From: Terebella lapidaria
Lineage: Eukaryota > Annelida > Polychaeta > Terebellida > Terebellidae
Assembly: GCA_949152475.1 (NCBI GenBank)
Contig: OX424570.1
Span: forward strand, 25,168,694 to 25,232,693
DNA length: 64,000 nt
Direction: 5' to 3'
The notes below the pieces were generated by a model. The model made no database searches and was not told the origin of the DNA. It worked only from the letters and a program-made list of their open reading frames with translations. A program made the position numbers and the translations under genes. Below are positions 24,922 through 37,840 of this stretch, one piece after another (position 1 is the first letter of the stretch; each line of letters starts with the position of its first letter).

Positions 24922-26110
24922 TTGCATGTTTTTTATTTTGAAAGGTCAGTGGATCTTATTTTGCTTTTCACTTGTTATTACTGTGGCTGCTTATTGCGAG
25001 TCTGCACCCAACAACAGACAAACATGAAAATCTCCTTCATAAAGAAAATAGCTGGAGTCAGAGACACGCCATTAATGGTGTTGCACCAACTTGTTTTGTT
25101 GACCTTGTCATTCAGTTACGTAGTTATTATCTACCACCAACCTCTTGATGTCTGTGTCAGGTTGTGTGCAACGCTCCGCGTATCATACTTTATGTTGGCC
25201 ATATTCCAGCGTGTCTCTTCTCTAGAAGTATATCGGAAAATCCAAAATTGAAGGAAACATTGGTGTCAATCTGACAAATCGGAATGATCTCAGTCATTAT
25301 GTCTGTGTTCTCTGTCAGTCCAGCGCCGATGTGATGAATGAAACATTTACTTGAATGCCCTAGCAAGTGAATTGTTAGTCATCAGTTGATACACTCCAAC
25401 AATAAGCGTCCCGTTCAGGACATTCAATGGAAATATCGCTGATTTGCTCTTTATATGTGAAACTATTTTGTGAAAATATTTTGTATGTTCGATTTAAGGG
25501 ATTTAGGGAGTATTTTTCAGAAACTCCGTTTGACGGCACATTTCTGGCGAAAACTTATGTGGGATTTCAGTAGTGGATGTTTGCGGATAACATACTTCTT
25601 TGACACATGTGTATAATTCAAAAATGAAGAGTAACAGAGGGTGAATCAACTACCTACATAATATATGTTACATAATACCAGATCATATAACTGCGTATTT
25701 TACTGTCACAGAAAGAAAAAAATTAAGCGAGTGTAGCAATTTCAAATTTACCCTTATCATACAAACGTCACAACAGGAGTGGCAGAAGCAGTGGTGGTCA
25801 ACTTGCGTCAGGAATATTATGACAAATGCTATCACTTTCCATTGATTGGTTGTTTCCAAATGACACTTCAATTTGATATGGACTAACTGCGATTTTACAA
25901 CAAAATACCTTTATGCCATAAATGTTCTGAATTACCAGGTGTGCATGTGCCCACTTTGAATAAAAAGGAGAATGATTAACTGCTGTCGCAGATGAACAAC
26001 AAGTGTCCTTGCAATATCCTCGCCTCTTTTCATGCATATAATCACCATATACTTGATGACACTTGATTGTCAGATCTGTCACCTCAATGCACTCTTTTGA
26101 AAGCTTCAGT
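24922..26110 (+). pseudogene. Copy 1 of a small tandem gene family, decayed
   Basis: The leader-like segment after 25024 (MKISFIKKIAG.., then a hydrophobic run ending SFSY) matches the first exons of copies 2 and 3. The stretch 25700-25965 aligns with exon 2 of copy 3 (CACAACAGGAGTG.CAGAAGC). It keeps the acceptor-side context and a GAATTACCAG-GTGTGC donor, but its frame is not open through the Cys-rich part. I read it as a dead member of the family. Confidence 0.5.
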
Positions 26111-26762
26111 CAATCTTATAGGCGTACTGGTTAACGTCAGTTTACTTCGCAAACAAATTCAATTAGATTACAAAGTACTTAACTCTTCTGGTGCAAATTA
26201 GCGATGCAATCTTGTAAGAATCCTGACCATTAGCCTAATTATTTCAAACAGCATTCTGATGTCTAGGAGTTGATACACAAGTAGGGGTATCAGTACGTCT
26301 GACATTTGTGTACTAGTGTTGCATTACGTAATTGAACAAATGCTCGATATGAACAGTAGGGCCCAAATATCATATCCTGCGCTTTCCTCTATATTCAATA
26401 AGGATTAAAAAGGTGACAGACGGATTAAATGGTATGTTTTCAGTGGGTGAGTAGTATTGAGGCACAGTGTATGATACTTGGGCCAAAAGGGCTTTCATTT
26501 TCGCTGGTGCTCATTGGCATTGTTGCAAATTAACTGAAAAGTTATTGTACTCGTGTATTGTCGACTATGATACTGCGTTATATTATATTATGATGATAGA
26601 GATAGAATGAAAGGGTGATATTCATGACCTATTCAATAATAAGATATTACCATTGATTCTATTATACAGTTGGTGTTTGATTCCTTCAAGGCGTTTTTTT
26701 TCTTGAAATCATCCGACGCAGCAGCGATTGCAGTCAGTAGGGTTGCATCCAACAACATAACA

Positions 26763-29700
26763 AACATGAAAATCCCCCTAATGAAGTTGCCTGTATTCAG
26801 TTTCAGTCATCCACAATCCATGAAGAGTGTTGCGCCAACATTTTTGTTGACCTTGGCATTTAGTTACTAGTCGGGCATGTACGGGGGGTCCCTTTGCACC
26901 CCCCCCCCCTCCATGATCCTCCAAAACCAACTTTTTTCTCAAGGTTTTTTAATACTAAAAAACATAACATATGTCTCCGGTTGCGCATCCATTGCAAAAA
27001 TTGGTTTTCGGACCATTTTTCAAAATGGCCGCCCCGCGAAATCTCAAATTTTGAGATTGCTTCACTTTAGGCTGCATAGGTCTACAAAATAAAATCTTTG
27101 TTACCTTTTGCTGCTTATTATAGGGGCCTGATACATTGTACATGAGAAAACAGTGCTTAAATAAATATTTATAATATGAATATGTCCATAAATCCAAGAT
27201 GGCCACCAAAGTTAGATAAATTTTCACTAAAATGTCCATAACTTCGGACTCGGTCAACCTAGGATGTTCATTTTGGGGTCTATACCTAGGTTTTCATATA
27301 CAGGGAATCCATTTAGACCAAAATAAATACAATCAAACTATTTCTTTTGATGCATGTACACCTGCACACATGGTACACGCTACATATTCATTTAGATATC
27401 TCTCGAACATAGCCCCCTTGACACCCCTATGGTCTTAATTGTGGATCTTGCTTGGATATTTCTGATAGAGACTTTTACTGATTTGCAATCCCAATAAATC
27501 CTTGAACAAATAGAGCTTGATTTGGTTAGTTCTGGTAATTAACATAAACCCAAGATGCCTGCTAAAAACACCCCGAAAATTCAAGTTCGTAACTAATTGT
27601 GCTATAAAGATGTGTGATACCTACTTTTAAGGGTATTTTGGTATGTAGATTCCATTTTTGGTGTTATTCTAGCTATATAATATCAATTTAAAATGATAAC
27701 ATCATCTAATTAAGATGGAAAGCAAATAAGAACACATTGTTATTCGAATTTATTCATACACTCATGAATTACGCATTACTCACAAACATGCTTTGGATAC
27801 ATTTTATATCACAAACAGAGAACAATAATATAGATATCTTCATTGACAATCTTTACACATGAACATGATGGAACATGAAACTATGATATTGGTACTGCTA
27901 TGTTGGATGAATTGACGTATCTTCACCATTGCCCTGCATGCTCTTGTAGTACAACAACGTTGTCTTGAGCTGTCCGACATCATACTCCTCAACATCCTCT
28001 ATCTCCTCAGTTCTGGAAAAATCTACATCACTTTTGTCACAACAGTCTCATTCATTGATCTAGCTTAGACACACCTTCGTGTATGGGTTGCCACACTCTC
28101 CTGGAGCAGAACAGTTGCTGTACAAGTGCATCACTGGTGTGTCCAGTGACAACTACTCAGTACATCCCTTGGTACTACAATTTTTCTGACTATCTTTCAT
28201 TGACACTGGATGACATCACTGAGCCTTGAAGGGGCTGGGTCACTTTTGGCAACAGCATGAACTGAGCTGTCATCTACATGTATAATATCCCAGCCAAACA
28301 AGCAATTGTTTTAGTTGATCTGCTGATGTGAGTAGATCAGCTGAATGCTGTCCAAATTTCTTGTATGTTGGCATATGGAGAGGATGTTGAGTTGATGCTG
28401 CTTGGCCATTGCTTGTGTCTGGCAGAGCTGCAATGCATGTATGGAAGGATGCGACGGATCATTACTGGATATAAAAGCAACATGTGCTAACCTAGGATCA
28501 GAGTGCCTGCAGCTATTTGGTATGCACCCTCTCAGCTACTGCATGACATCTTTCCCATATGAATTTGACGAATTGTTGTACGAATGGATGTATTAATACT
28601 TGTCACTGGACACACCAGTTATGCACTTGCACTACAACTGTTCAGCCCCAGGAGAGTGGCAACCTGAAGGTGTGTCTAAGCTAGATCAATGAATGAGACT
28701 GTTGTGACAAAAGTGATGTAGAATTTTCCAGAACTGAGGAGATAGAGGGTGTTGAGGGGTATGATGTCGGACAGCTCAAGACAACGTTGTTGTACTACAA
28801 GTGAATGCAGGGCAATGGTGAAGATATGTCAATCCATCCAACATAGCAGTACCAATATCATAGTTTCATGTTCCACCATGTTCATGTGTAAAGATTGCCA
28901 ATGAAGATATCTATATTATTGTTCTCTGTTTGTGATATAAAATGTATCCAAAGCATGTTTGTGAGTAATGCGTAATTCATAAGTGTATGAATAAATTCGA
29001 ATAACAATGTGTTCTTATTTGCTTTCCATCTTAATGAGATGCTGTTATCATTTCAAATTGATATATAGCTAGAATAACACCAAAAATGGAACCTACATAC
29101 CAAAATACCCTTAAAAGTAAGTATCACACATCTTTATAGCACAATTAGTTACGAACTTGAATTTTCGGGGTGTTTTTTTCTTGGATTTATGTTAATTACC
29201 GGAACTAACCAAATCAAGCTCTATTTGTTCAAGGATTTATTGGGATTGCAAATCAGTAAAAGTCTCTATCAGAAATATCCAAGCAAGATCCACAATTAAG
29301 ACCATAGGGGTGTCAAGGGGGCTATGTTCGAGAGATATCTAAATGAATATGTAGCGTGTACCATGTGTGCAGGTGTACATGCATCAAAAGAAATAGCTTG
29401 ATTGTATTTATTTTGGTCTAAATGGATTCCCTGTATATGAAAACCTAGGTATAGACCCCGAAATGAACATCCTAGGTTGACTGAGTCCGAAGTTATGGAC
29501 ATTTTAGTGAAAATTTATCTAAATATGGCGGCCATCTTGGATTTATGGACATATTCATGTTATAAATATTTATTTAAGCACTGTTTTCTCATGTACAATG
29601 TATCAGGCCCCTATAATAAGCAGCAAAAGGTAACAAAGATTTTATTTTGTAGACCTATGCAGCCTAAAGTGAAGCAATCTCAAAATTTGAGATTTCGCGG

Positions 29701-30595
29701 GGCGGCCATTTTGAAAAATGGCCCGAAAACCAATTTTTGCAATGGATGCGCAACCGGGGGATATGTAATGTTTTTTAGTATTAAAAAAACTTGAGAAAAA
29801 AGTTTGTTTTGGAGGATCATGGGGGGGGGGGGTGCAAAGGGACCCCCCGTACATGCCCGACTATACCTGGTTATTATCTCTCGTCAACATCTCTCAATAG
29901 GCGCATCATATTATGTAGGTGCACCACTGTATGTTCTTTCTATGTACACTATCTCCCAATACGATTTTCTTTTGGTACAGAAACTTTTTTTAAATCTTGT
30001 TAACCCCATAATCAAACAAACTGAATAATCTACCAATCCCAACTTTTTGGAATAAATAAGGATACGTGTCAGGGAAGAAATCAGTAGGATTCACCGGACT
30101 GGCTTAACAAAGATTGAAACTGGTCTTTAAAGTCACTCTTAAGTTTTCAATTCCATTCACCACATTAAGACTATGGCCAGACAACACTCTATTACATTCT
30201 ATATTTTCTGAACACATAGCTGGTGAAAAATCACATGTAATTTTACAAATCATGATTGAATATTTATATTTGTACACACGAAATGCAAATATTGAAAGCC
30301 ATAAAGGTTTATCCAATTACACCATCTTTCTTGTCGTGTCCTTTCTTGTGTGGTCGCGTCTTGAATGATGCATGATTCCTTGCTATCACAGCCGATCACC
30401 ATTTGTCCCTGTGAAATCTTCACATTATTTCCAGAATGTACTTCCCGTATCCTTGATTACACTGGAGTGACTTATCCGTCACCTCAACACACTCACGGAT
30501 ATTGCCTTGAGAGTGATCCCTATTGCAGTAAACTCACATCCAAGTGGGAGCAGTTGTATAGGTCTATTTGTAACTACCTGGAAGTATCTAGCTGA
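26763..30595 (+). pseudogene. Copy 2 of the tandem gene family, split by a 3-kb element
   Basis: The first-exon segment begins with MKIPLMKLPVFSFSH at about 26766 and ends ..TLAFSY at 26867, exactly where a 2992-bp inverted-repeat element starts. The sequence resumes at 29862 with intron-like DNA resembling copy 3. A well-formed terminal exon lies at 30435-30595. Its acceptor is ATTATTTCCAG and its entry phase is 1. It encodes ECTSRILDYTGVTYPSPQ.. ..GYCLESDPYCSKLTSKWEQL..SIC.. and stops at TGA. The C..SDPYC......C spacing recalls GDNF-receptor-like modules, but only weakly. Exon 2 is not identifiable here. The insertion removes the first donor site, so this copy is probably broken. Confidence 0.5.
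26870..29861. mobile_element. Giant inverted-repeat (foldback) DNA element, TA target
   Basis: The left end GTCGGGCATGTACGGGGGG is the exact complement of the right end, and TA flanks both sides. The arms run inward for about 1280 bp each (to about 28155 and from about 28600). They stay nearly identical, including mirrored G/C runs, mirrored open frames and a mirrored AAGATGG.GGCCATCTTGG-type word. The central loop is about 440 bp. Each arm's inner part, read outward, encodes RTEEIE.VE.YDVGQLKTTLLYYK; this runs on to a stop in the left arm and stops at once in the right arm. That looks like the end of a former element protein. No transposase domain is recognised. The TA target suggests the Tc1/mariner superfamily, which is inference. 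Confidence 0.8.
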
Positions 30596-31329
30596 TGTAC
30601 GAGATATTCATAAATTTCTATAAATATAATACATTTTCCTCTGAGTTGCACTCTCATTTCTAATATCGTCATTAATATAACATGTAATTTTATGATTACC
30701 TTTCAGATCGCAATGGCATGTCCACAATCAGCATTCATATTTACTTGAAGAAATATGATTGCGCTTAAACCATCTATGGATTCTAATCTACACAGAAATA
30801 TGATGGAGGAAGACAATGTGTCCATGCAAAACATAGTACCATATGGGAATACATGGTTATTAGAACACGCTAAACTCAATTAGTTTGTATTTCTGACAAC
30901 TTGTATTGCCAGGATTTTTCAACCAATAGCCAGTCTATTCAGATCGATATGGTGTGTCCAACAACATCATCTGGGGCATAATAATAGCATATTGTGCCAT
31001 GGATACAAGGAATAATTATGGTACAAGACATGCTAGTGTAACCACCTCCCACTCAAAGATATTCTGATGAAAATTGTGAAAATCTTTATTAAAGTACTTG
31101 CTTGCGTGCACTTCTCAGTGTTGCTCGAAGCCGTCAGTGTCAAATGGCATAGTTCTTGGGGTTGATGTCATCATATTTTTGTTATTCCAATAGCTTGTCA
31201 TATAATTACACATCGTATGTTTTGGTGGTGGTCAGTGGCAGTTATTTTCCTCTTATATGTGATTATTTTAGTATTTGCATTCTGGCGGTGATCAGATCAC
31301 TATATCTCAACATCAGAGGTCTGTGTGCT
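30596..31329. other. Spacer, no recognised feature
   Basis: AT-rich DNA downstream of the copy 2 terminal exon. I see no domain, inverted repeat or RNA gene. Confidence 0.4.
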
Positions 31330-31702
31330 GCGACAAGGATATGTTTTACCAAGACTTAAAGCTGCTTTTGAGAAATTATATGGACGTCATCATGATCTGG
31401 TTGATAAATACACCAAAATCCATGTCTGCCATGCAACTACATGTAGATCTATTTTCATGTTAATTTTGGGGAATTCATGACGGGTGCCACTAGTGGGGCA
31501 GGAAATGCTCACTTTTTCCGGAACACCTGATTTCTCCTCCTAATGGCCATTTTACGGGGTTCATGACTTTCCCTGTCATTTTTGTTTTCTCTCACTTCGT
31601 ATGCCTGATATGACTTTCTGTCCCCGGATTATGAGGTTGGATAACGGACCCTGTTTTGTTTGATCGGAATACTTAATACTGGGTATTGATTCCACGTCTA
31701 TT
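31330..31702 (+). mobile_element. 3' end of a reverse-transcriptase element
   Basis: The plus strand encodes GYVLPRLKAAFEKLYGRHHD and further C-terminal residues, followed by a roughly 230-bp tail ending GATTCCACGTCTATT. The same order of protein end and tail occurs on the minus strand at 48.2-47.2 kb. It is a broken, 5'-shortened fossil. The protein matches the C-terminus of the invertebrate reverse-transcriptase family that I take to be Penelope-like (assignment from memory, moderate). Confidence 0.75.
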
Positions 31703-31988
31703 TGATATCGAGCTCCGAACCCCCACACATGCAATGCCGATATTCTGCTATTCCGTGAGTTGAAAGTATATGAATAGTTTATATCACAGAATATTAACCA
31801 CATACCATAGCAAGGAGTGACGAAAGTTTTCACATACCAGATTACCAATCAATGCAAATGAATTGATTTGCATTGATTGGTTGTTTGATAGAGCTGAATA
31901 CAGACACGCATGTTTATATGATCTCTTTACATCACAACTACTTAGTTTCGTAGGTCAGTATTCTCCATGATTGGTGATAATATAACAT

Positions 31989-32160
31989 TAATATGTTTTT
32001 GGAGGGCGTAGTGATTATTTACGGCCCAGCTCAGATTATTCACAGCCCGACAAGGTTCATTTGCAGCCCGAGCTTGCGAGGGCTGCAAAACCTTGGAGAG
32101 CTGTAAATAATCTGAGCTGGGCCGTAAATAATCACTACGCCCGCCAAAAACATATTATTA
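31989..32160. repeat. Near-perfect 170-bp palindrome (foldback MITE)
   Basis: The left arm TATGTTTTTGGAGGGCGTAG and onward is mirrored by the right arm ending CTACGCCCGCCAAAAACATA. The centre is GCAGCCCGAGCTTGCGAGGG. Almost the whole length can fold into one hairpin, with mismatches such as GGAGGG against CCGCC. It has no coding capacity. Sequence to about 32480 (GGGCTGTAAAT, ACGTCGTAAATGC) shares vocabulary with it and may be a relative. Confidence 0.75.
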
Positions 32161-32809
32161 CTATTATTACCTATATCAATTGGTCTACAAGGAGATAAAC
32201 ACAGTAGTCAACAAACATCATTTATTACCTTCCAGGTTACATCACGAGGCCAAAATTACCGGTAAACATAACTTCAAGAACACATCACACATACATTGCT
32301 GGTACAAATCAATGTTTACTGCTAACCTCATTAATATCCTTGCCTGATGTGCTATGCAGACGCGATCACGTGACTGCTGGGCTGTTATGAAGTATTTACG
32401 TCGTAAATGCGGGCTGTAAATATATTTGCGTGTTGGGGTTTCAATCATAACGCATAACCACTGCCGAATTTTCGCCTCGGAAAGTAACGAGAATCTACTA
32501 GTTAACAGCCGATTTATAGGTAATAATTAGCATTCTCACGCAGTAAGAGGGCAGTTAACTGTACTCGTGTATTTTTGTGTGTGTCATTTGGTTCTCTGAT
32601 ATCAGGTTTCGCACCAGGTACACTTCCCCTCGGTCTTCTACGACCTGTCTCACGTGAATACCACATACATGAACCATGATAAGTGCCTGACCAACATGGT
32701 TCCCACCAAAAAGCTTGTCTTTTGGTCTTTCAAGGAGCCATGACCTTATGACATCGTTCCACGCAGTGGCGTCAGCATCTCTGATAGTTCGAATTGCACC
32801 CAGCAACTG

Positions 32810-33571
32810 ATGTACATGAAACTCCCCTTAATGGAATTGCTTGGATTTATCCTCGATCAGAGACACTCCATAAATGATGTTGCACCAATTTTGTTGTTGA
32901 TCTTGGCATTTAGTTACGTAGGTATTACCTATCATCAGCAAGTGGAACTGATGTGTGCGTCTCTTCAGGCGCTCCCTTTGCATTTTTTATTCATCAACGT
33001 GTACCATGTCCCGGTAGGATTCCTTTCTCTTCTTTCTTATATTACCTGCAAAACTCCATGAAAGATAACTTGCACGGAACTAACAACGCTGAAATGTACT
33101 TGAAATAACACGAGTGATTGTTTCTCTGTCAGTCCAATATCCATAGCATATGTGACATTGGTCATTAGCTGTTATTTTCACATCCATATTTTAACCTTTC
33201 ATGAAATTCTGTGAAACGAGAATCCCATAAGTTAAATGTTCGATAAAGGAATTTAGTGAATATATTCTTACGTTCCATTTTTGGACATCTCTCTGTCTAA
33301 ATTATACGTTCTTACATGTCATTTGAATACTGGAATATCACAGAAATTGACATTTCAGCGATTGTAGTATTTGCACAAGATAGTCACAACAGGAGTGAAG
33401 GAAGCAGTAGCTGTCAATTTGGATCAGAAGTATGCCCAGAAAATGTTACTCACTTTTTGATAAACCGTTCTTTCCAAGGAACATTTATTCACATTTGTAT
33501 GGCTAGCTACCAAGTGACAATTTGTTCCAGGAACATTACACTTTTCTGTGGCGAATGTCCTGAATTATCAG
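32810..33571 (+). CDS. Copy 3 of the tandem gene family, two exons visible
   Basis: Exon 1 (32810-32921) encodes M..KLPLMELLGFILDQ, then a hydrophobic run VAPILLLILAFSY, and ends in phase 1 at G-GTATTA. Exon 2 (33359-33571) has acceptor GACATTTCAG and donor TCAG-GTGAGC, enters and leaves in phase 1, and joins without a stop. It encodes about 71 residues with six Cys (CQFGSEVC, ICMASYQVTIC, FCGEC) and NRS/NVT/NIT glycosylation sites, so a secreted or membrane-anchored protein is likely. The region corresponding to copy 2's terminal exon (about 33650-33840) is present, but its acceptor and frame look lost. The gene may therefore be incomplete, or end elsewhere. I do not recognise the family. 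Confidence 0.5.
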
Positions 33572-33844
33572 GTGAGCTCCTCTATATTCACTCCCATTTT
33601 GAATCATCCCCTGCTATCTTCACAACTAATGTGACCTTGTAATATCCTCACCTCATTCCAAGCATGTAATTGCCTTATCCTTGATTGTACTGAAGTAGCA
33701 TTTCTGTCATCTGAGTACACTCACTGTAAATGGTCATGAGAGTGGTCCCTACAGCAGACGATGTATACATCTTTCAGTGTCCGAGTGGGTGGAATTGTCC
33801 AAGTGTATTTATGTTAGTGCAATAACTAGACGTCAAGGTTTCCA

Positions 33845-36574
33845 AATGACTTGGAGGCACTTTCGTGTCAAGAATGATATAAAAGATCAATCAACAAATT
33901 TGATCGGACAAGAGAAGGTAAGACAAAAATGCTGATTCAGCCAAAAATAATCCGATCATGGTAGAGGTTCCTTCAATTTACCCCTAAGACATGCATGCTT
34001 AGGGCAAGGAGTCTGGGAATACCTTCCATTTCGCTATACAATGCACTGTTCCCAAGATACTGACTCAGTCAACAATGGTATTCATTTCACTGTACGACAT
34101 ACTGTCTCCGAGATATTGTGAAAACAATGAATGCTGAGTCAGCCAAACAATTTCAGGCAAGGCCAAAGTTCATCCCTAATACCCCTAAACATGTTTGCCT
34201 GAAGTGATGAGTCCGGAAGTAGCATCCGTTTCCCTCTATAACACACCATTTCCGAGATATCGATGAAAATAACTGCTGAGTCAGCAAAAAAATCAGGTTG
34301 AGATCAAAGTTCACCCCAAATAGCCCTATGACATAATTGTCTAGGGCTATGAAATATTGTCACGACCCATAACAACGGTTACCAGACACATTTAGAAATT
34401 CAACTCCACTATAAATTTTCATGAGAAAAATTACTTACAAAATGCTTCAATTTTAATAAAATAAGTGTGTAGAAGCAACATATATAACTTACAAAATATT
34501 TTAAAAATTAACACATGTTGTAGAAATGGATCACACACTATAAACATTTAACCGTAACCTGCTGACACCACTCTCCCGAAAGCAAACTCCGAAAAAAGTT
34601 TGGTTTGTTAATATGCGCATAATAACAGCTCCAAACAACACGAAAAATCACTTGTACATAGAAAAAAATGTCTCTAATACAAATATACACTGTCGAGATG
34701 ATGTATTTACTTAATAATTGTACTTAAAAGCGGTGTACAAGCTACAACTGGGAGCTACAGCACCATGTTCATCAGCCATGTGTCTTGGCATATCCATGGC
34801 TAATTAGTAAGAAAAATTATGTTATCTTGAGGTATCTAAAAGCTCTTTGTACAACTGAATTAAAATATTAAAAGAAATATTATGTAAAAGGATTAATCAT
34901 ATACGGACTAACGAACGAGATTTTTTTACCTGTATATTGCTGGTTAGGCGGGTAATGAACCCCTTTTCTGTACTTTGCTCTCAAACCGTGTTCCTATCCC
35001 CACTCATTAATCAACTTTGAAGTATTTCTTTTCATCAAGCGTGTTGTCGTTTGAAGTAATTTGATTGTGCCTTACTCAATAGATCTTTGCTTGACATTTC
35101 AAATGAACCATCGGTTACTGCTCTTTAGCAGTGGAACATTGTGCCGAGAAAGTCAATGCCTGATCGAGATGTTGTACAGACTTTCCTGCAATTAAAAAAA
35201 ATAGATTATACACGAACATATCCTTACGTAATCGGTGTAATATATGTATGATGAACAGATCAAAACTGTACAAGTGATCAACGAACTTCAGTCAATACTA
35301 GTTTATTAGTGGTTATGCTCGGGTTATTAGGTTATCCGTTTTTCGTACGGAGTTCCATATTACATTGACGCAAATGCTCGACTATTGACAATAGCACGCT
35401 GAACTGAAGTTTGAATATAATGCAAATTGAAAAACTGCCAAGATAATCATGGTATGTAACTGGCTTCATTGCAAAAAAAATCATACAATTCTTTGAGTGC
35501 TATATTTTCAGGGTTCTGGGAGAAATACCCACATCTTCCAAGTATCTACATTCACCTGGATCACGTGGTGGTGACAAAGAGCAAATCTTTTCTAATGTCT
35601 TCACACCTTCATGTTTTTAAAATAATTTTACTGGCTTAGTTTTGTCCTAAGTTTTGTTTTGTCCTGCTTAAGTGGTTGAGCATTGGGCGTTTGTATGATT
35701 AACCACAAGGTTAACAGCAGAAGCAGCTACACATTACACATACGGCCCGATATTAACAAGTGCGGGTATTGATATAAATGTTCGGTCGAGTTCAGCTTCA
35801 ATGCAACATGTAATTCATACTGGGGGTATATGTTCACTTTATTACAATCTTCATAATTGGTAATAGTCTGACTAGTGATGGTGATCGAAACTGTCTTCAA
35901 TTGAATTATCGATTGCGTTTTTGATAAATCAATTATTCAAATCAAACATGACCATAAACTTTTTTATCATAACATCTTCTGATAACTTCGAGATCCAGGA
36001 AACTCTGTCTGTTTTCATCTCTTTTCGATGGTGTTCATAACAAAGTACATGCATGTTGGGCTTGATGACAGAATTTGAACAGGACAGAGAAAATCAATTT
36101 GTCCTTGATATTTTTTCGACACCAGGGCAAGCAAAGTAATGTGACTCGACTCTACGTACAATTAAGTTTCAAATAAAAATCGATGATCGAATGAAAAAAA
36201 ATTCAATCATCAAACATGGTCAAAGATTTCAATTCCCAACACTAAGTCTGACACATATAATTGTTTCCGTCGAAATAAAAGTTATCATGTGCACTGAACA
36301 AGGAAAAATGAGTCTGAAGGTAGACCAGGTGGCGTCGTATGATGTGACCATAATTATTACCCCCTCCCACCCCCAACCCAAAAAGTGCTGGATGAGCCCA
36401 GCCAGGTTCGTAACAGCATGAATACCCTTGCATTCAGTTACCTAGAATTGACCGGGATCAGCGACACTAGATGAATGCAAATCATCCAGGGAATTCATTT
36501 GTCGACCTTGGCATTCACTCACATACCCATTGTATACCACCATTATGCCAGTCCTCAATTCATGCCATGCATAA
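33845..36574. other. No recognised gene; short internal repeats near 33.9-34.35 kb
   Basis: At 33.9-34.35 kb a loose repeat of about 120-140 bp occurs three times, with words such as GCTGAGTCAGCCAA, CGAGATAT, CCCTAAACATG and GTCTAGGG. It looks like an old satellite. From 34.4 to 36.5 kb I see only AT-rich DNA. Near 36.4-36.5 kb a weak echo of the tandem family's first exon (TTGGCATTCACTCAC) is present. Confidence 0.35.
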
Positions 36575-37479
36575 CGACACACTAAAGCAAAAATGGCCTA
36601 AGTCAAAAAAAGCGATTTTTCAGGAGAAACAAAAAACTGTCTTTGCATGTAGTTTTTAATCCCACCAGCAAAAACTTTCGCTATCATATTTCTTGGCATG
36701 ACCTTTGAGCACGCATCTGATCCTATAATCATTATCTTCAAATATTTAGGAATAAAGTGACTTAGGCCACATTCAGACTAAATCGACTGACTTAGGCCAT
36801 TTTGTCTTTCGTGACTTAGGCCATTTTATGCACAGCTTGTTATTTAGGCCATATGCGTTTTGCTGTTTGCAAGTGAATAATTGGTGCAATATGAATTGAA
36901 AGTACACAAACTGAGAACGAATTATCTGGTAACAGGTTTATTAAACATCAAAGAATACCAACAATTGTTATTTTTAGGTTACCGAACCTATGGTCCGATA
37001 ACTTATTGCCGTCGTGTTGCGTCCGTCGTCCGTCTAGCCGTCGATTCGTCCACAATTTTTTTCTCTAAAGTGTATGGTCCCATCTTTCTAAAAATTTAAA
37101 ATAATTCAAGAAGGGGGCAATTTTTCATAAATTTTCTGTTTTTTATTCTTTCTTTTTTATTTATTCTCATTTATTTAAGGAATAGGACAAAATCTCATTG
37201 TCAAATACACAATCGTGGAACACCTCTAATTATATATCATGTATATATCATGTACATCATGATATAGTGCATTGATACTTATGTATAGTAAATTATATAG
37301 TCAGTCATTTCAACTGTTGCCTGAATCAGTTGCCACTCGTCATGCCATGTCATGAATGTGTGTTCTGTATATTGCACTTCATTATATGACACTGATCTTA
37401 TATGGGCGTTTCACAACATGGTGACACTTATACCGTGGTGTTACATGAAAAAAACAATGGCACCGTGTCTTGAAAAAGC

Positions 37480-37840
37480 GCCCAATCCCGGAGGCTCTAA
37501 GCACTGTACATAAAAGGGGTTAATACAATGTTGTATAAAATATTAAAAACATGGAGTAAAAATATTATATGAATCATTATAACAAATGTATAATCTAGTT
37601 GTGGTACAGTTTATAGTAAACTGTTTTCAAAGTTTTCTTGAAGAATGAGTTTGATGACAGTTCTCGGATGTTGGCCGGAAGACGATTCCACAGTGACAGT
37701 GGCATGTGCCTGAATGCTCAGCCACCAACTAGCTTGTTGACAGGGTGACTGATCAGTGACGTGGTATCAGACGCTGATCTGAGAGTGCGGCGAGGGGTGT
37801 ACGTGTCGAGGAGGAGTTGATCGGGTGTGTTCGGCTGAAC
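37480..37840 (-). mobile_element. 3' end of a LINE (CR1/L2/Jockey type)
   Basis: The minus strand reads DTTSLISHPVNKLVGG then FRHMPLSLWNRLPANIREL, followed by SSNSFFKKTLKT. That is the conserved C-terminal region of LINE reverse-transcriptase polyproteins (consensus ..LWNSLP..IR....FK..LK). An in-frame stop lies after LVGG. Downstream, the noncoding tail includes GTGCTTAGAGCCTCCGGGAT. It is 5'-truncated. Confidence 0.7.

Noticed and set aside
26955-27257. Mirrored 100-codon frames at 26955-27257 (minus) and 29477-29794 (plus)
   Set aside because: They are the two arms of one palindromic element, so their identity reflects the inverted repeat and not two conserved genes.
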